Numbered from the stretch's first letter, positions 45,810-57,342 are shown. The stretch is DNA of 64,000 nucleotides from Bidens hawaiensis (GCA_021521415.1 JAIQDT010009064.1:31984-95983), one strand, 5' to 3'. Made by a program: numbers and translations. Notes: generated by a model from the sequence alone, not told the origin.

Positions 45810-46806
45810 TGTAATATACGAAAATAAAAACCCAAAAATATATAAATATCAATTAATGTGTCGAGTTTAAAACAAGTTGATAACTAGTAAAACTGATCAA
45901 ATAATAATGTCGACTAACCGAACGTGATATATATATAATAAATATTATCTAATTAACATGTGCATGGTTAAAAAAGTAATATAATAATAAAAGTGAAGTC
46001 GAATTGTAATTAGATGGTGAAATATCCATGTGACTCTCCAGCGAAAACTTGAGCAACAAACAACCAACTTATTTAGGAGTTTGATCACGCTTATAACTAG
46101 TTTAATATACACGATATACACGAAGGAAATCCGCATCCCAAACAACTTCTTTTATAAAAACCTTAAATCTCTATTTATCCCAATCGTATTCGCCGCCGCC
46201 CTGCATCTCGCCGGAGAAACCGCTGCCATCGCAGCCACAGCTACGCGAGTTCTCACTGACGCCGCTAGTAGTCATACACCACCGCTTGCCTCCGCTCTTT
46301 GTGTCTCCGCATTAAGTTGCTGCCACCGGGAACTCGCTGAGTACCGCCGCCCCGAATCCACCACCGGAAAGTACTATCGCCGCTCGGTGGAAGTTCGAAA
46401 CCAACCGTTCACCTCGATTCAAGGTAAAAGTATGTGCGCTGTTAGTTCGATTGTTATTTTGAACGAAATTCCTTTGGCTATAAATATTGTTTTAAAATAA
46501 AAATTTCTGAATAATAATAATAATAATAAATAAGTACAGGGGTCACCATAAAACGAATGTGAAGAAGGTAAAGTTTGTTCAAACATGGAGCCCACTCTTC
46601 CAATATAAAAAGTTTTCCAAATCTTAGCAGTAAGGCATATTTTATTTTTATGAAAATATGATAATGTGCTATAGATATATCCATGTATATCCTATTAAAA
46701 TTAACTTCTACTTGAATTAACTTTTCATGAATCAAGAGTACTTCTTTTATATTCGATGAGTTAAATATTATAAGCCTACGAGCTGAAGATTAAAATTTTA
46801 TGGGAT
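45810..46806 (+). repeat. Truncated 3' LTR of nested gypsy element
   Basis: Aligns with 41859 to about 42875 with scattered substitutions and a few small indels, including a shorter AAT run. It contains the same donor (TTCAAG|GTAAAAG at 46424). It ends at TTATGGGATT, where copia gag resumes. The 156-codon ORF at 46030-46500 lies wholly inside the LTR. Confidence 0.9.
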
Positions 46807-46815
46807 TTAGCAGGT

Positions 46816-47715
46816 TTAGTGAAAAATATTTGAGCTGGTTGTGGTTGAAGATGATTGACTCTGAGTGGATTTAAACATTTGGAAGTTTCCTTGCGGTGGA
46901 AATTGCTGTTGTCCCTGAGTAGTCTTGAACATTGAGAAGTTGTCTTGTGAGATGAGTGCATTATTGGAAGCAACACTGTAACCAGCTGCACTGTAGGAGC
47001 TTGCGTGGTTTATAGCATATTGTTTGTCATCCATGTCACATGCCTTAATGATAGCCATCATCTCGGATATTGACAACCTGTTGAGATCTTTTGTCTTTTT
47101 GATAAGTGCAACATTCATATCCCAACTTTTAGGCAGTGAATTCACCAACTTATTGTCTATTTTAGCAGTTGCTAGATAGATGCTTGCAGATCTCATCTCA
47201 GTCACAAGGGCTATGAACCTCTGTAGCTGAGTCTCCAACGATTCTCCCAGAACATGCATATTAAATTTTTGTCGCAACAGATCTTGACGACTTCTCTTCA
47301 TGTCTTCATTCCCTTCACACACTTTAATCAATGCTTCCCACAGTGCCTTAGCAGACTAGAGTTCTCTAAAACCTAGGGCAATCTCAGCTGAGAGTGCCAT
47401 GGTCAAAGTTGAAAGTGCCTTTTCATCCTCTTCTACTTTAGCAAGATCATCATCATCATCATACATCGCTACAAGCTTCACAACAATTTCTGTAGAGTTC
47501 TCACGTTGGTAAGTGATGACTTGAGGACTCCTAACTATGCTTCTCTAAATTTTAGAATCTTTCATTTTGACATATTTCTCGAATCTAAATTTCCACTTGC
47601 TAAACCCCTCATGAGACAGCAAACGGGGTACGCGAGTAGTGGTTCCCATTATGGAGTCCAGTTTTTGGTGAAGTAAGGCATTGGATGATCCATTAGTATT
47701 AGTTATTGATTCCAT
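46816..47715 (-). pseudogene. Copia (Sirevirus) gag, N-terminal part
   Basis: ATG at 47715-47713 opens MESITNTNGSS. The frame then gives TTTRVPRLLSHEGFSKWKFR, an Asp run, EKALSTLTMALSAEIALGF and, from 47331, NEDMKRSRQDLLRQKF and KIDNKLVNSLPKSWD, as expected for the UBN2-type copia gag. Two in-frame TAG codons interrupt it, after MKDSKI and after GFREL. Downstream it is cut by the nested gypsy 3' LTR at about 46806. Confidence 0.85.
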
Positions 47716-48209
47716 TTTAGATTAATCAGTCCAATCTTAAGCTCAAAAGTCTTAAAGTCAAATAAACAAGGCCCAACGTGGAAGGATTAGGTCCAAGATC
47801 TGTTAACAGTCAACATTGACCGAGAACAGGAAATGTTGACTGAGAACCACAGTTGACCGAAAACGTCGTTGACCGAGAAAAATTAAAGGCCAAAAACCCT
47901 TTAATTTGGCCAAGAACACTTGAGCTGAGCCGAGTACGATCAAAACTGGCCGAAATCACTTGATTTTGGCCGAAAACAGTGAAATATAGCCGAGAACACC
48001 CAAGACATGTTTGACTTGCAGATTTTTGTAACAACCATATCCCTGTTTTGGTCGGATTTAAATTGTTTCCAATGATACGAAAATCTTTAACCAAACCAGA
48101 CTCTGTCCTTCTTCTACGATCAGTATCTCGCCGGAAAACACACAAACACCACACAACCTCGAGATCTTGAATCTGTTAATTTCAAACCGAGCCTTGAATG
48201 GTTCAAAAG
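47716..48209 (-). other. Sirevirus leader with repeated GACCGAGAAC motifs
   Basis: The sequence between PBS and gag start. Around 47810-48005 the motif (T)GACCGAGAA / GGCCGAAAAC recurs about ten times at 10-30 bp spacing. No coding region is supported here. Confidence 0.6.
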
Positions 48210-48221
48210 GCTTTGATACCA
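48210..48221 (-). other. Primer binding site of Sirevirus element
   Basis: Minus-strand TGGTATCAAAGC, two bases from the LTR end at 48224. It fits initiator Met tRNA with one difference from the commoner TGGTATCAGAGC. Confidence 0.85.
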
Positions 48222-48223
48222 AT

Positions 48224-49156
48224 TGTAAGTCCCAAAACCGGATCAATGCAATATGATATCAACAAACCAATGTTATTGCAGAATATAATGTAGGGTGATT
48301 CTAGACAATCAATAGCAATACGTAAGGAAAACGAGTTCTTGCTTCAAAACACATGTTGTATTAACGTTGGGTGCTTACGCACTAGGTTACACGAAATCGT
48401 TCACCACACAAACAATGTGAATGGCCAACCAACAAACACTATTCACATTATCTATATATAGAATAGCCAACAACCAAGCCCAACAGAGCCCAAGCCCACC
48501 AAGATCACAATGTGATCTCGGTTTACATGTCCAAACACTAACTCAATATACAATAACATAAGACAAGTACAAACCACCAAAATAGACCCAACAAAAGGTT
48601 GGAAAAGAAGTACATGTTGAGAAACAAAAAGAAACACAACTTTTGGAAGAAACCCAAGAAAGGGTGGATAACAATCAAGAGATTATGGAAGAACACAACA
48701 AATTGTGGAGGAAATCCAAGAGGCTGCAACTGTGGAACTTGAAGATTGGTATGGTAATCCATACTAATATAGCAAACCTGATGCGTTAAAAAAGGCTTAC
48801 GATTATGATTCTCCCGTGAAAATGAGCTTAAAGAATCTAGTATGCTTATTAGGTATTAGGCTTCACTTAATTGTGTGTATTGTGTGTGCACAATACAAAT
48901 TGGACAGAGTAACGTTACTTATCATAAAATAAACTGCTAACTTATCATTCGTTGTAAATCATACATATTTATAGGAGTATGAGCTCATACGCTTACATCA
49001 CAAGTGTATGAGGCTCCGTACGCCTCACAAAATATACTAAACTAGTGAATAGCGTCCCATACTCTAACTACAAAGGCGTATGGGTTCTCATTGTAGGTGA
49101 ATGACCTTATACGCTTATACTTTGTATAAGCCCAATCTGTTTATATAAATTACACA
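48224..49156 (-). repeat. Sirevirus LTR flanked by both a PBS and a PPT
   Basis: Plus-strand TGTAAGTCCC ... TTACACA, 933 bp, so on the element strand it starts TGTGTAATTTATATA. Its left side adjoins the PBS of the element to the left. Its right side adjoins a purine tract (49157-49170) and a third-ORF remnant of another copy. Confidence 0.75.
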
Positions 49157-49170
49157 TTCGCCCCCTCTAC
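49157..49170 (-). other. Polypurine tract next to LTR
   Basis: Minus-strand GTAGAGGGGGCGAA directly before TGTGTAATT. A second purine tract (AAAAGGGGGAAGTTGTGA) lies near 49470-49490. Confidence 0.65.
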
Positions 49171-50480
49171 TATCCAAACAATATAAGTACAATACAAACA
49201 AATAAAAAGTTGTATTAAAAAACTCCCCTTTGTCTTGTGCTTTGTGTTTAGCTTATAGTACATCCACTTGGTCTTCCAGTTCCCACCAGCATATACTCCA
49301 AAAGCAACGCATATACGAAAACATCTTTGAAACTGTAGTGCCAACTCATTATCTTGATTATTCTTCCATTTTATACAAAGTCTTGACATCGTTCTTTGAA
49401 CAGTTGATCAGCCACATCGGATTAAGAACTATGACGAATCTCTAATCAATACCTTTCCCCAATGTTATCACAACTTCCCCCTTTTCTCATCATAATACCG
49501 AAACTGAAAATCTGAAGAAAAATCTTATTCTACGATCTTTAATCGCATCTTATTCAGCAACCGAGGATCTTTAACTTTAAGCTTGACTTTCCTAAATCCG
49601 ATACAAGGATCTATCTCTTGTACAGTATACCGAACTGGAATATGGAGTTGGAAGACTTTGAATCCAAGATTAGCTTCATAATATGGCTTTTAAAACATCT
49701 GAGTAGTGCAACTTCACTTTTGTTGATAAACGGTAGAATCCCATCGAGGCATTGTTAGAATGCCAGTAAACTTCTCCATAATATTAAAAACCACTTCCCT
49801 TTTAACAATACAAACTTTAAGCTCTGGCTCATACATCCCTGAAATGATATCACCTTTAGCACTCTTCACGTTCAAAGAACTTGGATATCTGTCCTTCCTT
49901 CAACTTGGCTTTGGCTAGATCATAGTATTTCTTTGAGTCTTTCTTGTAATAGCTAGCCAATTGTTGAATCTTCTTGAATCATATTCTCTTACATTCTCTT
50001 CTTCTTTTTCAACTTTTCTATTTCTCGTTCCTTTTCTTTCAAAATTTCTTCAGCTTCTTCAAATACATTAGATGAGAATGTCGGGATCTCTTCATTTGTT
50101 GCTTGATTTTTATACACATCCGGATATTCTTCAGCAATAATATCTTCTACCTCTTCCTCATCATAAAATGTATTATCATAAGAAGCTGGAACCTCTGTAT
50201 TATAAAAAAATGATCTTCAACTTCCACACCATCAAATATCTCAGCCATCTTCTCAACCTTCTTTCTCATTCAGTTCAAGCAAAATAGCAATTTGCTCCTT
50301 TGTTAATCTGTGAGCAACAAACTCCATTTCTTCAATCTCATCTGCATTGATTTGACTTTGAACTATCTTAGCCTCATCTACAAACATAACTGTTTTAATT
50401 TCTGAGTGAAAATCGACAAAGGATTTGCAGATTCTTCATGAACTAACACCTATTGTCCTAAAGACTCCCCCCCTGAGCAG
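49171..50480 (-). pseudogene. Sirevirus third-ORF remnant
   Basis: Minus-strand translation in several frames gives an acidic, coiled-coil-like protein: VDEAKIVQSQINADEIEEME, EEEVEDIIAEEYPDVYKNQA, FEEAEEILKEKEREIEKLKK. Nearer the PPT comes a more globular part (GFRKVKLKVKDPRLLNKMRL). This mirrors the organisation of the other two third ORFs in the window. There are many stops. It is cut on the right by the gypsy LTR at 50553. Confidence 0.6.
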
Positions 50481-50859
50481 GTGTACCAGCTGAGCAGGTG
50501 TACCAGCTGATGAAAATTGTTGCTTATCATCACTGGTCTTCCACGCTTCAGGTGTCACACACCGAAAACCCATAATTATAATCAGCGAAAGTCTTAAGGT
50601 TAGTCATTTTGGGCGGTGACAGTTGCCGATAGCCAATCAAAACAACATCATGTTTAATATATTAAATTAAACATATTTATTTAAATATCAGAGTATTACA
50701 CGTTTTTATTATTAAAAATAACATGTCTCACACACAACTTATTCAAACACCCACACCTCTTTCCCGCTCCTCCTCGGGAAACCGTCATTTACCAAAAAAG
50801 AATATTAAAATAATTTTTGGGTCAAGACGAATGTTGGTAAGTTTTTCTTGATAAAAACA

Positions 50860-50862
<3 letters not shown>

Positions 50863-50917
<55 letters not shown>
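50863..50917. repeat. (TA)n microsatellite
   Basis: About 27 AT dinucleotides. The ORF that translates it as alternating Ile-Tyr is an artefact. Confidence 0.95.
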
Positions 50918-50920
<3 letters not shown>

Positions 50921-51524
50921 AATTTATATATAAAAATCACATGAATATAATAGTGTACGAGTATTGTACTCCCAACAATACCGATCTATACACGGTACGA
51001 CACAACAACGAAAACCCGCATTTTACCTTTTTGCACAAAAACTGCCAGTTGTAAACTAGCTAAGAGTACAATGCGTGTATGACTACCAATTAGATAACTT
51101 GAAGCATACATTACTCGAAATATTCCCACTTTTAAACCAACGTGAATGGAAGTGGGGGGCATCACCCCGATAGATCTACCAACATTTCTGTGCCCATACT
51201 AATTCGATTAACAGTTACTTAACCAAATTGATTCATCCCACAATAACACAATTTGTAAATTATAATACGTTTCCAAAAGCATATATATAAATATATATAC
51301 ATATACAATATGCTTTTACTAAGAAAAAACTCAAATTCGTACCCAGGATAAGTCCAAAAACTCGTGTCCTATATTAGTACACGTTCGTTAATTCTAAGTC
51401 CGGGTTTGAATAACAACTTTTATTATATTTAACCCTAAACTAAATGATCACACAAGCACACAAACACATATAATTACTAACTTATAATTCTATAAATAAA
51501 CACTTAGAAATACAAATAAGTAAA

Positions 51525-51806
51525 ATAAACCAATAATTGTTTTATTTAATAATTCAAATTAAATATTATAATTTATAAACATTTATCCTTTTATTTGCTG
51601 GAGTGTTTTGAAAATTATAAGTTTTTATTTTATTTACAACTATGGAATCACTTTAGTTGGTTTTAATAAACCAATAATTGTTTTATTTAATAATTCAAAT
51701 TAAATATTATAATTTATAAACATTTATCCTTTTATTTGCTGAAGTGTTTTAAAAATTATAAATTTTTATTTTATTTACAATTATGGCATCACTTTAGCTG
51801 GTTTTG
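51525..51806. repeat. Two-copy tandem repeat, period 141 bp, inside gypsy LTR
   Basis: AATAAACCAATAATTGTTTT begins both copies (51525 and 51666), each ending in the GGTTTT after ATCACTTTAG. About eight substitutions separate them. Confidence 0.9.
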
Positions 51807-53946
51807 TCGGTTTCGTTGGTTTTGAACATAAAAACGATCCAGTTATTATTTCGTGAAAATTTTTGAGTTAAATTATTAAAAACACTTTTTTTATGATTAT
51901 AACTATGTTTTATTAGTTTTTCAATAAAAATGATACGGTTTTTATTTTAGTTACCATTTCCTTAAAAATGTCAATACTAACGTTTTCGTGTCGGTTTTCG
52001 CGACACGAACCGTGTAGGTTCAAGATTTGCTTTCTTGACCTTTTCTTATACTTTAACTTATGTTAAATATAAGAATATCATGACTTTAGTAGCAGTTTTC
52101 AAACGGTTTCGAAAACTCATGTCGGTTCACGTTAAATATCGAACTTTTCAACCGTTAATGTTACCGACAAGATATTTAAGTTATGATATCAAAACGAAAC
52201 CATTTTGTACAACAATATATACACATAAAAACAAGTAATTCACTATCACATTTATGTTTGATCATATATCACCAAATATGCATGTTTAAAACCTATTTTC
52301 CACTAAACATGCTCAAGCCTTAACTTCAAGTCTCTAATAACACATGTGCATGTTATTCTTATAATGTTTATATGGTGTTTATGCATCAAACTTTCCAAAT
52401 CATAAAAATCCATAATATGGTCTTATTTCATCCTATCATCATCATCATCTAAACAATAACATTCTTAACTCTTTAAACAACAAAGTTTCAATAATTAGCA
52501 ACTCTGTTATATTAACAACTTTCATTCATTTCAAGCTTTCAAATTTAATCAAGTGTAACTTATGTTTATCTCATTCAGCTAGTTTGATAGAGAACCCTAA
52601 AAACTTATCATACAACTTAGTCTTAGATTTTCCATTTATCAACTAACAAAGTTTCTATTCTTAGCAAGTAGCAATTTAACAATTCTCTTGTCAACTCAAC
52701 TATTTTCACAATAGCGTTCACTAATACAATCCTAATCATATGTCATTAGTCATTTATATATCCTTGTATTTACTAATCAAACCAAACTATTAAGCAATTT
52801 TCACAAATTCAAAAAGTTTCCTTTATTGGTAAGCTTACTAAATAAATCCTAGTTTGTTTATTATATCAAATTTCATGGCATTGTGTTACTAGTTGTTTTT
52901 AATTCATGTTCAATCATTCAAAGATCATATTCAATCAATACTTGTAAAGACAATATCTAACTTTATAACTTAATCATGAAATTGAACCATGTATATATTC
53001 TAGTCAACTTTCATCAAAATAGTCAAATGACAATAATCTCTACACTACTTGTTTACCCTTTAACAAGATTCTATTATCATCATACTACCACTTTTCAAAC
53101 TCATCATCATAAATCAATTAAAAAGTTTTCAAGTAATCTTGGTGAATCAACTAAATGGGTTTCAATTTAACAATCATTTAACCATTTAGCATGTAACTAG
53201 CTAACTAATGAAAATTATAACCCAAGCGAAAACCCACGACTCATATGGGTAAGTTTATCCATAACCCATTTTCAGTCTTTCAACCATAGACATACTTAGT
53301 TTTATCAATAAGTGATTACCTTAATCATCTAACAATCTCAAATAAACTAATCTTTGACAAGTTAAAGCAAGCTATTATATGACCATAACTAATCCTATTA
53401 TCAACTAAATCAATAAAAACTCTTACATTCACACACAAACCCATGACACACATGCATGCACACAACCATATCAAACTTTGCATGTACAACACCAAAAATG
53501 CTATAATCAAGCTTTAAACAATACATATAAACTAATATGCCCATTATTAAAGTAGGTTACCTTGGATTTTCAGTTTTGTAACTAAGGGTATGAAAATAAG
53601 AACTTGTGCAAGCTTGGAATGGTTTCCTTAGCCTCTAATCCTTGTTTCTTGATTATACTTTCATCCAAGACCTTAATCTAAGTATTATGTGTGTGTAAAT
53701 TTTGAAATGGAGTGATTTTGAAGTGGTGGTGTGGCCGGCTTATAGAGAGAAAGATTGCTGTTAGGATGGTGAGTTGTAACATAGAGTGTGCATGTTTATA
53801 ATATCCAAATCTTCCAAGTAGCCTCCTAATAATTGCATATTGTATCCTTGTTTGTGATTGGGTGGTGGGGTTGGGTTTGGTCGGCCGAGAACAAGGGGGA
53901 AGGGGAAGGGTTGGGTGTTATATAATATATATTGGTTAGTTTAGGT

Positions 53947-54552
53947 TAGGGGTGAGTAGAAAACCGAATTAACCGAACCAAAACCAAAGTAACTAAAAAT
54001 AGCGAACCAAAAAAACTGAACCAAAGCATTAGCCGATGATTAAACCTTTGGTTTTTTGAAAAATTGAATTGACGGTTTCGGTTCCGTTTTCCATTTTTAA
54101 AAAACTGAAAAACCAAACCGAACCAATTAATGGTGATGATGATTATGAAGACTGGGATTAAACTTTGAGGATGATCAACATTATGAATGAAGATTAGAAC
54201 TAAACTTTTTAGTGTTTTTTTTTGTTAAGAACTGTGTTGAATTTTAAACTATATTACTCTAGCAACTTTGTATACGTATGTTTCCACGTAACATGCGTCT
54301 AATTTTGTTTTTTGCGTTCAATATATTTTTGGTACTCTAATACACTCTTAAAAGCTTAAAGTTATCATCCTCATTTTATAATTTTTTTCGGCAATGTCTA
54401 CACATAATTGAAATAAACAAACTATAACCGAACCGAAACCAAAATAACCGAAAACCGAAAACCGAAAAAACCAAAACCGAACGGTTTGTATATTCAAAAA
54501 CCGATGACTTCAGTTTCGTTTTTTCCTAAAAACCGAACCGTGCACAACCCTA
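53947..54552. mobile_element. hAT-like MITE within gypsy LTR
   Basis: Terminal inverted repeats TAGGGGTGAGTAGAAAACCG and (reverse strand) TAGGGTTGTGCACGGTTCGG. The ends are rich in AACCGAACC/CGGTTTTTCGG motifs, as in many plant hAT derivatives. The flanking 8-mers GTTTAGGT and ATTTTGGT match at six positions, a plausible decayed target-site duplication. No transposase. Confidence 0.5.
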
Positions 54553-55053
54553 ATTTTGGTGATAAGGTTTAACGTAAAGCGTAAAATATATAGTCAAACG
54601 AAGTCCGTTTTTGATAATTTTTGTCAGACTTTGAGCGAAATTGAATTACAGTCAATGTCTGCCTAAGAATTTAGTTTTCTGAAAAACTTGATGTCGGGTT
54701 CTTACAGTGTCCTCTATTGACTTTTGAACGCTTACTTTCTAATTTTCGCGATTCGAACCTTCAAAAATTAAGTTTATATACTATCTCTAATATCCTAGTA
54801 TAAACTTTAATGTTTCAAAGCCATTTAGACATATTTATGAATTAATTCGTTTGTAAGTCGTTACCCGAGGTAAATTTGTGCAGTGTTCGCTACACGACAA
54901 AATTGAACTTTTTTCAAACCTAGCATTATAAAACTCAACTAAAATCAAAGACTTTGGACAAAAATATTATTCCTATATATTTATTTTATTAATTTATACG
55001 CGATTACGGTTAAGATAATTACCAGGTTAGTCTAATTTCTGGTGGTCGTCACA

Positions 55054-55068
55054 TTCTCCCATCCTTTT
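55054..55068 (-). other. Polypurine tract of truncated gypsy element
   Basis: Minus-strand AAAAGGATGGGAGAA directly before TGTGACGACC. Confidence 0.85.
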
Positions 55069-55132
55069 AGAAATTTCGTCCCGAAATTTAGGATGTAGTA
55101 CTGGTTTCGGTTTCTATGGGGAAGAGGTGAGG

Positions 55133-56811
55133 TTACTTCAGCTTCATTTGGTCCCGACGTTCCCACGTGAACTCGGGACCAAGTCTTGAATTCCAGCGGA
55201 CTTTGACTTTCTTTATCCTGTTACGTCTTAGCTTATGAATTTTCCAATCCATAACTTCTACAGGTTCTTCTACAAGTCGAAGCTTATCGTCAACCCTAAT
55301 ATCTTCGATAGGAACAATCTGTGATTTGTCAGAAAGGCATTTCTTCAGGTTGGATACATGAGACACGTCGTGTATTCCACAAAATTCTGAAGGTAATTCG
55401 AGTCGGTAGGCTACTGACCCTACTCGTTCGGTGATTCTGAACGGTCCAACAAATCGCAGGCTTAGCTTTCCTCTTTTACCGAATCGTACTATTCCTTTCC
55501 AAGGTGACACCTTCAGTAACACTTGGTCTCCTACTTGGAATTCCAACGGTCTCCTACGATTGTCCGCATAACTATTTTGTCTGTCGTCTGCAACTTTCAA
55601 CCTGTCCTTGATCTGAAAGACCATGTAAGTGGTCTCTTGAACAATTTCAGGTCCTGTAAGTTGCTTTTCTCCGACTTCTGCCCAACAAAGAGGGGATCGA
55701 CACTTTCTCCCATATAAAGCTTCAAACGGTGCAGCTTTAATACTTCAGTGATAGCTGTTATTATAAGTGAATTCAGCTAAAGGCAGCTAAGTATTCCAAC
55801 TATTTCAAAAACAAATAACACAGGCTCGCAATATGTCTTCCAATGTTTGGATAGTTCTTTCGCTTTGATCGACTGACTGGGCGTGATAGGCGGTACTCAT
55901 GTCTAAGTGAGTTCCTAGGGATTTATGAAGAGATTGCCAAAAACGAGAAATGAAACGAACATATCTATCAGAAATGATTGAGACAGGTATACCATGCTTG
56001 GGTACAATCTCTTTCAGATAAAGCTGGGTTAACTATTCAATTCTGTCTTTTTCTCGAATGGATATAAAATGAGCGGATTTGGTTAATCTATCCACAATTA
56101 CCCAAATGGCATCATGACTTCGCGGTGTAACTGGCAATTTGGTTATGAAGCCCATGGTTATATTATCCCATTTCCACTGCGGGATCTCAGGTTGTTGCAG
56201 TAATCCAGGCAGTCTTCAATGTTCAACTTTCAGTTTGGAACATGTTAGACACTTGTTGACATAAACAGCTATGCCTCTTTTCAAGTTAGGCCACCAATAA
56301 TGCTCTTGGAGATCCTTGTACATCTTGGTTGATCCTGGGTGGATCGAATATCCATACTTATGCGCTTCGTCTAGTACAAGATTACGCAGATTTCCATAGA
56401 GTGGTACCCAAATTCGAACAATTAAATATAACGTTCCATCAAACTTGGTCATGAATTCACATTAAAGTCCTCGCAATTTCTCAAATCTTTTGTTTCGCGG
56501 TTTCAAATTTTCACGCTGTGCATCACGAATTCGAGTAGTGAGACTCGTTTGAATCGTTAATCCTAATGCACGAACACGCAGAGGCTTTCTCTTTCTTTTT
56601 GACTCAATGCGTCATCCATAACATTCACTTTACCTGGGTTGTAACGAATATCACAATCATAATCATTGAGTAACTCTATCCATCGGCGTTGCCTCATATT
56701 CAGCTCTTTCTGATCGAAGTTGTGCTGGAGACTCTTATGATTAGTAAATATTGTACATTTGGTTCCATACAGATAATGTCTCAAAATATTGAGAGCAAAC
56801 ACAACAGCTCC
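55133..56811 (-). pseudogene. Gypsy pol remnant: RNase H, integrase, chromo-like end
   Basis: Minus strand. RNase H 56811-56563 ([34 protein letters not shown]). Integrase zinc domain 56452-56216 (DEAHKYGYSIHPGSTKMYKD, NKCLTCSKLK). Integrase core 56215-55625 with several in-frame stops (ISDRY, where the intact copy has ISDRD). C-terminal region 55624-55133 ([37 protein letters not shown]). Gene order and sequence match the chromovirus pol at 18393-23090. Reverse transcriptase, protease and gag are gone. Confidence 0.9.
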
Positions 56812-56995
56812 CATACAGATAAAGTTTCCCAAGACAGACCCAGCTTGATCATAGCTAGAAACCTGTCATCCACCTTCCTCATTCTATCACGCACACAACA
56901 GCCTCGAACAATTCCTTCCACTTGGTGAAATTTTCCTGTCCGTACAACCTCAGAATTTTGTTAGTGGAAACTTCTTGCTCTTCAAAACTAGACAT
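56812..56995 (-). pseudogene. Copia gag start, fused to gypsy pol
   Basis: ATG at 56995-56993 opens MSSFEEQEVSTNKILRLYGQ, then NFTKWKELFEAV, the N-terminus of a Sirevirus-type gag. A TGA follows and the rest is out of frame (RKVDDRFLAMIKLG). At about 56811-56822 the sequence switches to gypsy RNase H. The leader between gag and PBS (56996-57328) has no other feature. Confidence 0.75.
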
Positions 56996-57328
56996 ATTTT
57001 TAGTATTTTTAAGTGATTTTTTTAAGAAAAACAGAGTAAAAGGTTTAACTTATTCAGAAATCCAAATTTTAAAATCAATCAGATTTGAGAATTAACTCTT
57101 CAGATATGATGATTTTGATTCGATTGGAGCAAGATCTAGTAATAAAAATATAAACTTTAACTAAAAATCAGTGAAAGAAAACACCGAAAGTTGCAGATCT
57201 AGAAGAATGAAGGAAAAACAGAGTTGCCGACGTCAGAAATCAATGAAACAGTACTCAGCTCACGTCATTCTTCATCTTCAATTAATCAACAATAAGCAAC
57301 AATTCTTCACTCAAACAGCAACAAACAA

Positions 57329-57340
57329 GCTCTGATACCA
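57329..57340 (-). other. Primer binding site of second Sirevirus
   Basis: Minus-strand TGGTATCAGAGC, two bases from the LTR at 57343. Confidence 0.9.
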
Positions 57341-57342
57341 CT

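Larger units (their letters stand above)
41859..46806 (+). mobile_element. Pol-less Ty3/gypsy element nested in Sirevirus gag
   Basis: Plus strand: 5' LTR 41859-44105 (TGTAATAAACG ... GGGGTGTTACA), PBS 44110-44121, gag remnant 44297-45404, PPT 45796-45808, and a 3' LTR from 45810 that stops at 46806, about 1 kb into its expected 2.25 kb. Nearly all pol is deleted, and only a protease-like trace (LIDSSFVKLFVS) follows gag. LTR copies differ by several percent. It interrupts the copia gag between its N-terminal part (46816-47715) and zinc-knuckle part (to 41858). Confidence 0.9.
32842..49156 (-). mobile_element. Decayed Sirevirus-type Ty1/copia element with nested gypsy
   Basis: Minus-strand order from right to left: LTR 48224-49156, PBS 48210-48221, gag, protease, integrase, RT, RNase H (to 36582), a third ORF (35308-33041) and a truncated LTR 32842-33040. 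A third ORF after pol is typical of the Sirevirus (SIRE/Maximus) lineage of copia elements. gag is split by a plus-strand gypsy element at 41859-46806. The remaining LTR overlap (~199 bp) differs by roughly 7% by eye, so it is much older than the intact gypsy element. Many stops and frameshifts make it inactive. Confidence 0.85.
50553..55053 (-). repeat. Gypsy 3' LTR, minus strand
   Basis: Plus-strand ends TGTCACACACCG ... GGTCGTCACA. The element-strand start is TGTGACGACC after a purine tract. It contains a donor TCCAAG|GTAACC at 53561/53560 after a UTR-like segment, a long TA run, a 141-bp duplication and an inserted hAT-like MITE. Apart from these, no gene is visible in the 4.5 kb. Confidence 0.75.
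50553..56811 (-). mobile_element. Truncated gypsy element, 3' half, minus strand
   Basis: Consists of a ~4.5-kb 3' LTR (50553-55053), PPT (55054-55068) and the RNase H to chromo-like end of pol (55133-56811). The 5' half is missing and the pol piece is fused to copia gag at about 56811. The pol residues closely resemble those of the intact element but carry stops. Confidence 0.85.

Noticed and set aside
46030..46500. 156-codon ORF MTLQRKLEQQ...
   Set aside because: Entirely inside the truncated gypsy 3' LTR. The matching segment of the 5' LTR (42076-42540) is frame-broken, so there is no sign of coding constraint.
50848..51054. ORF with an Ile-Tyr repeat
   Set aside because: Translation of a TA microsatellite.
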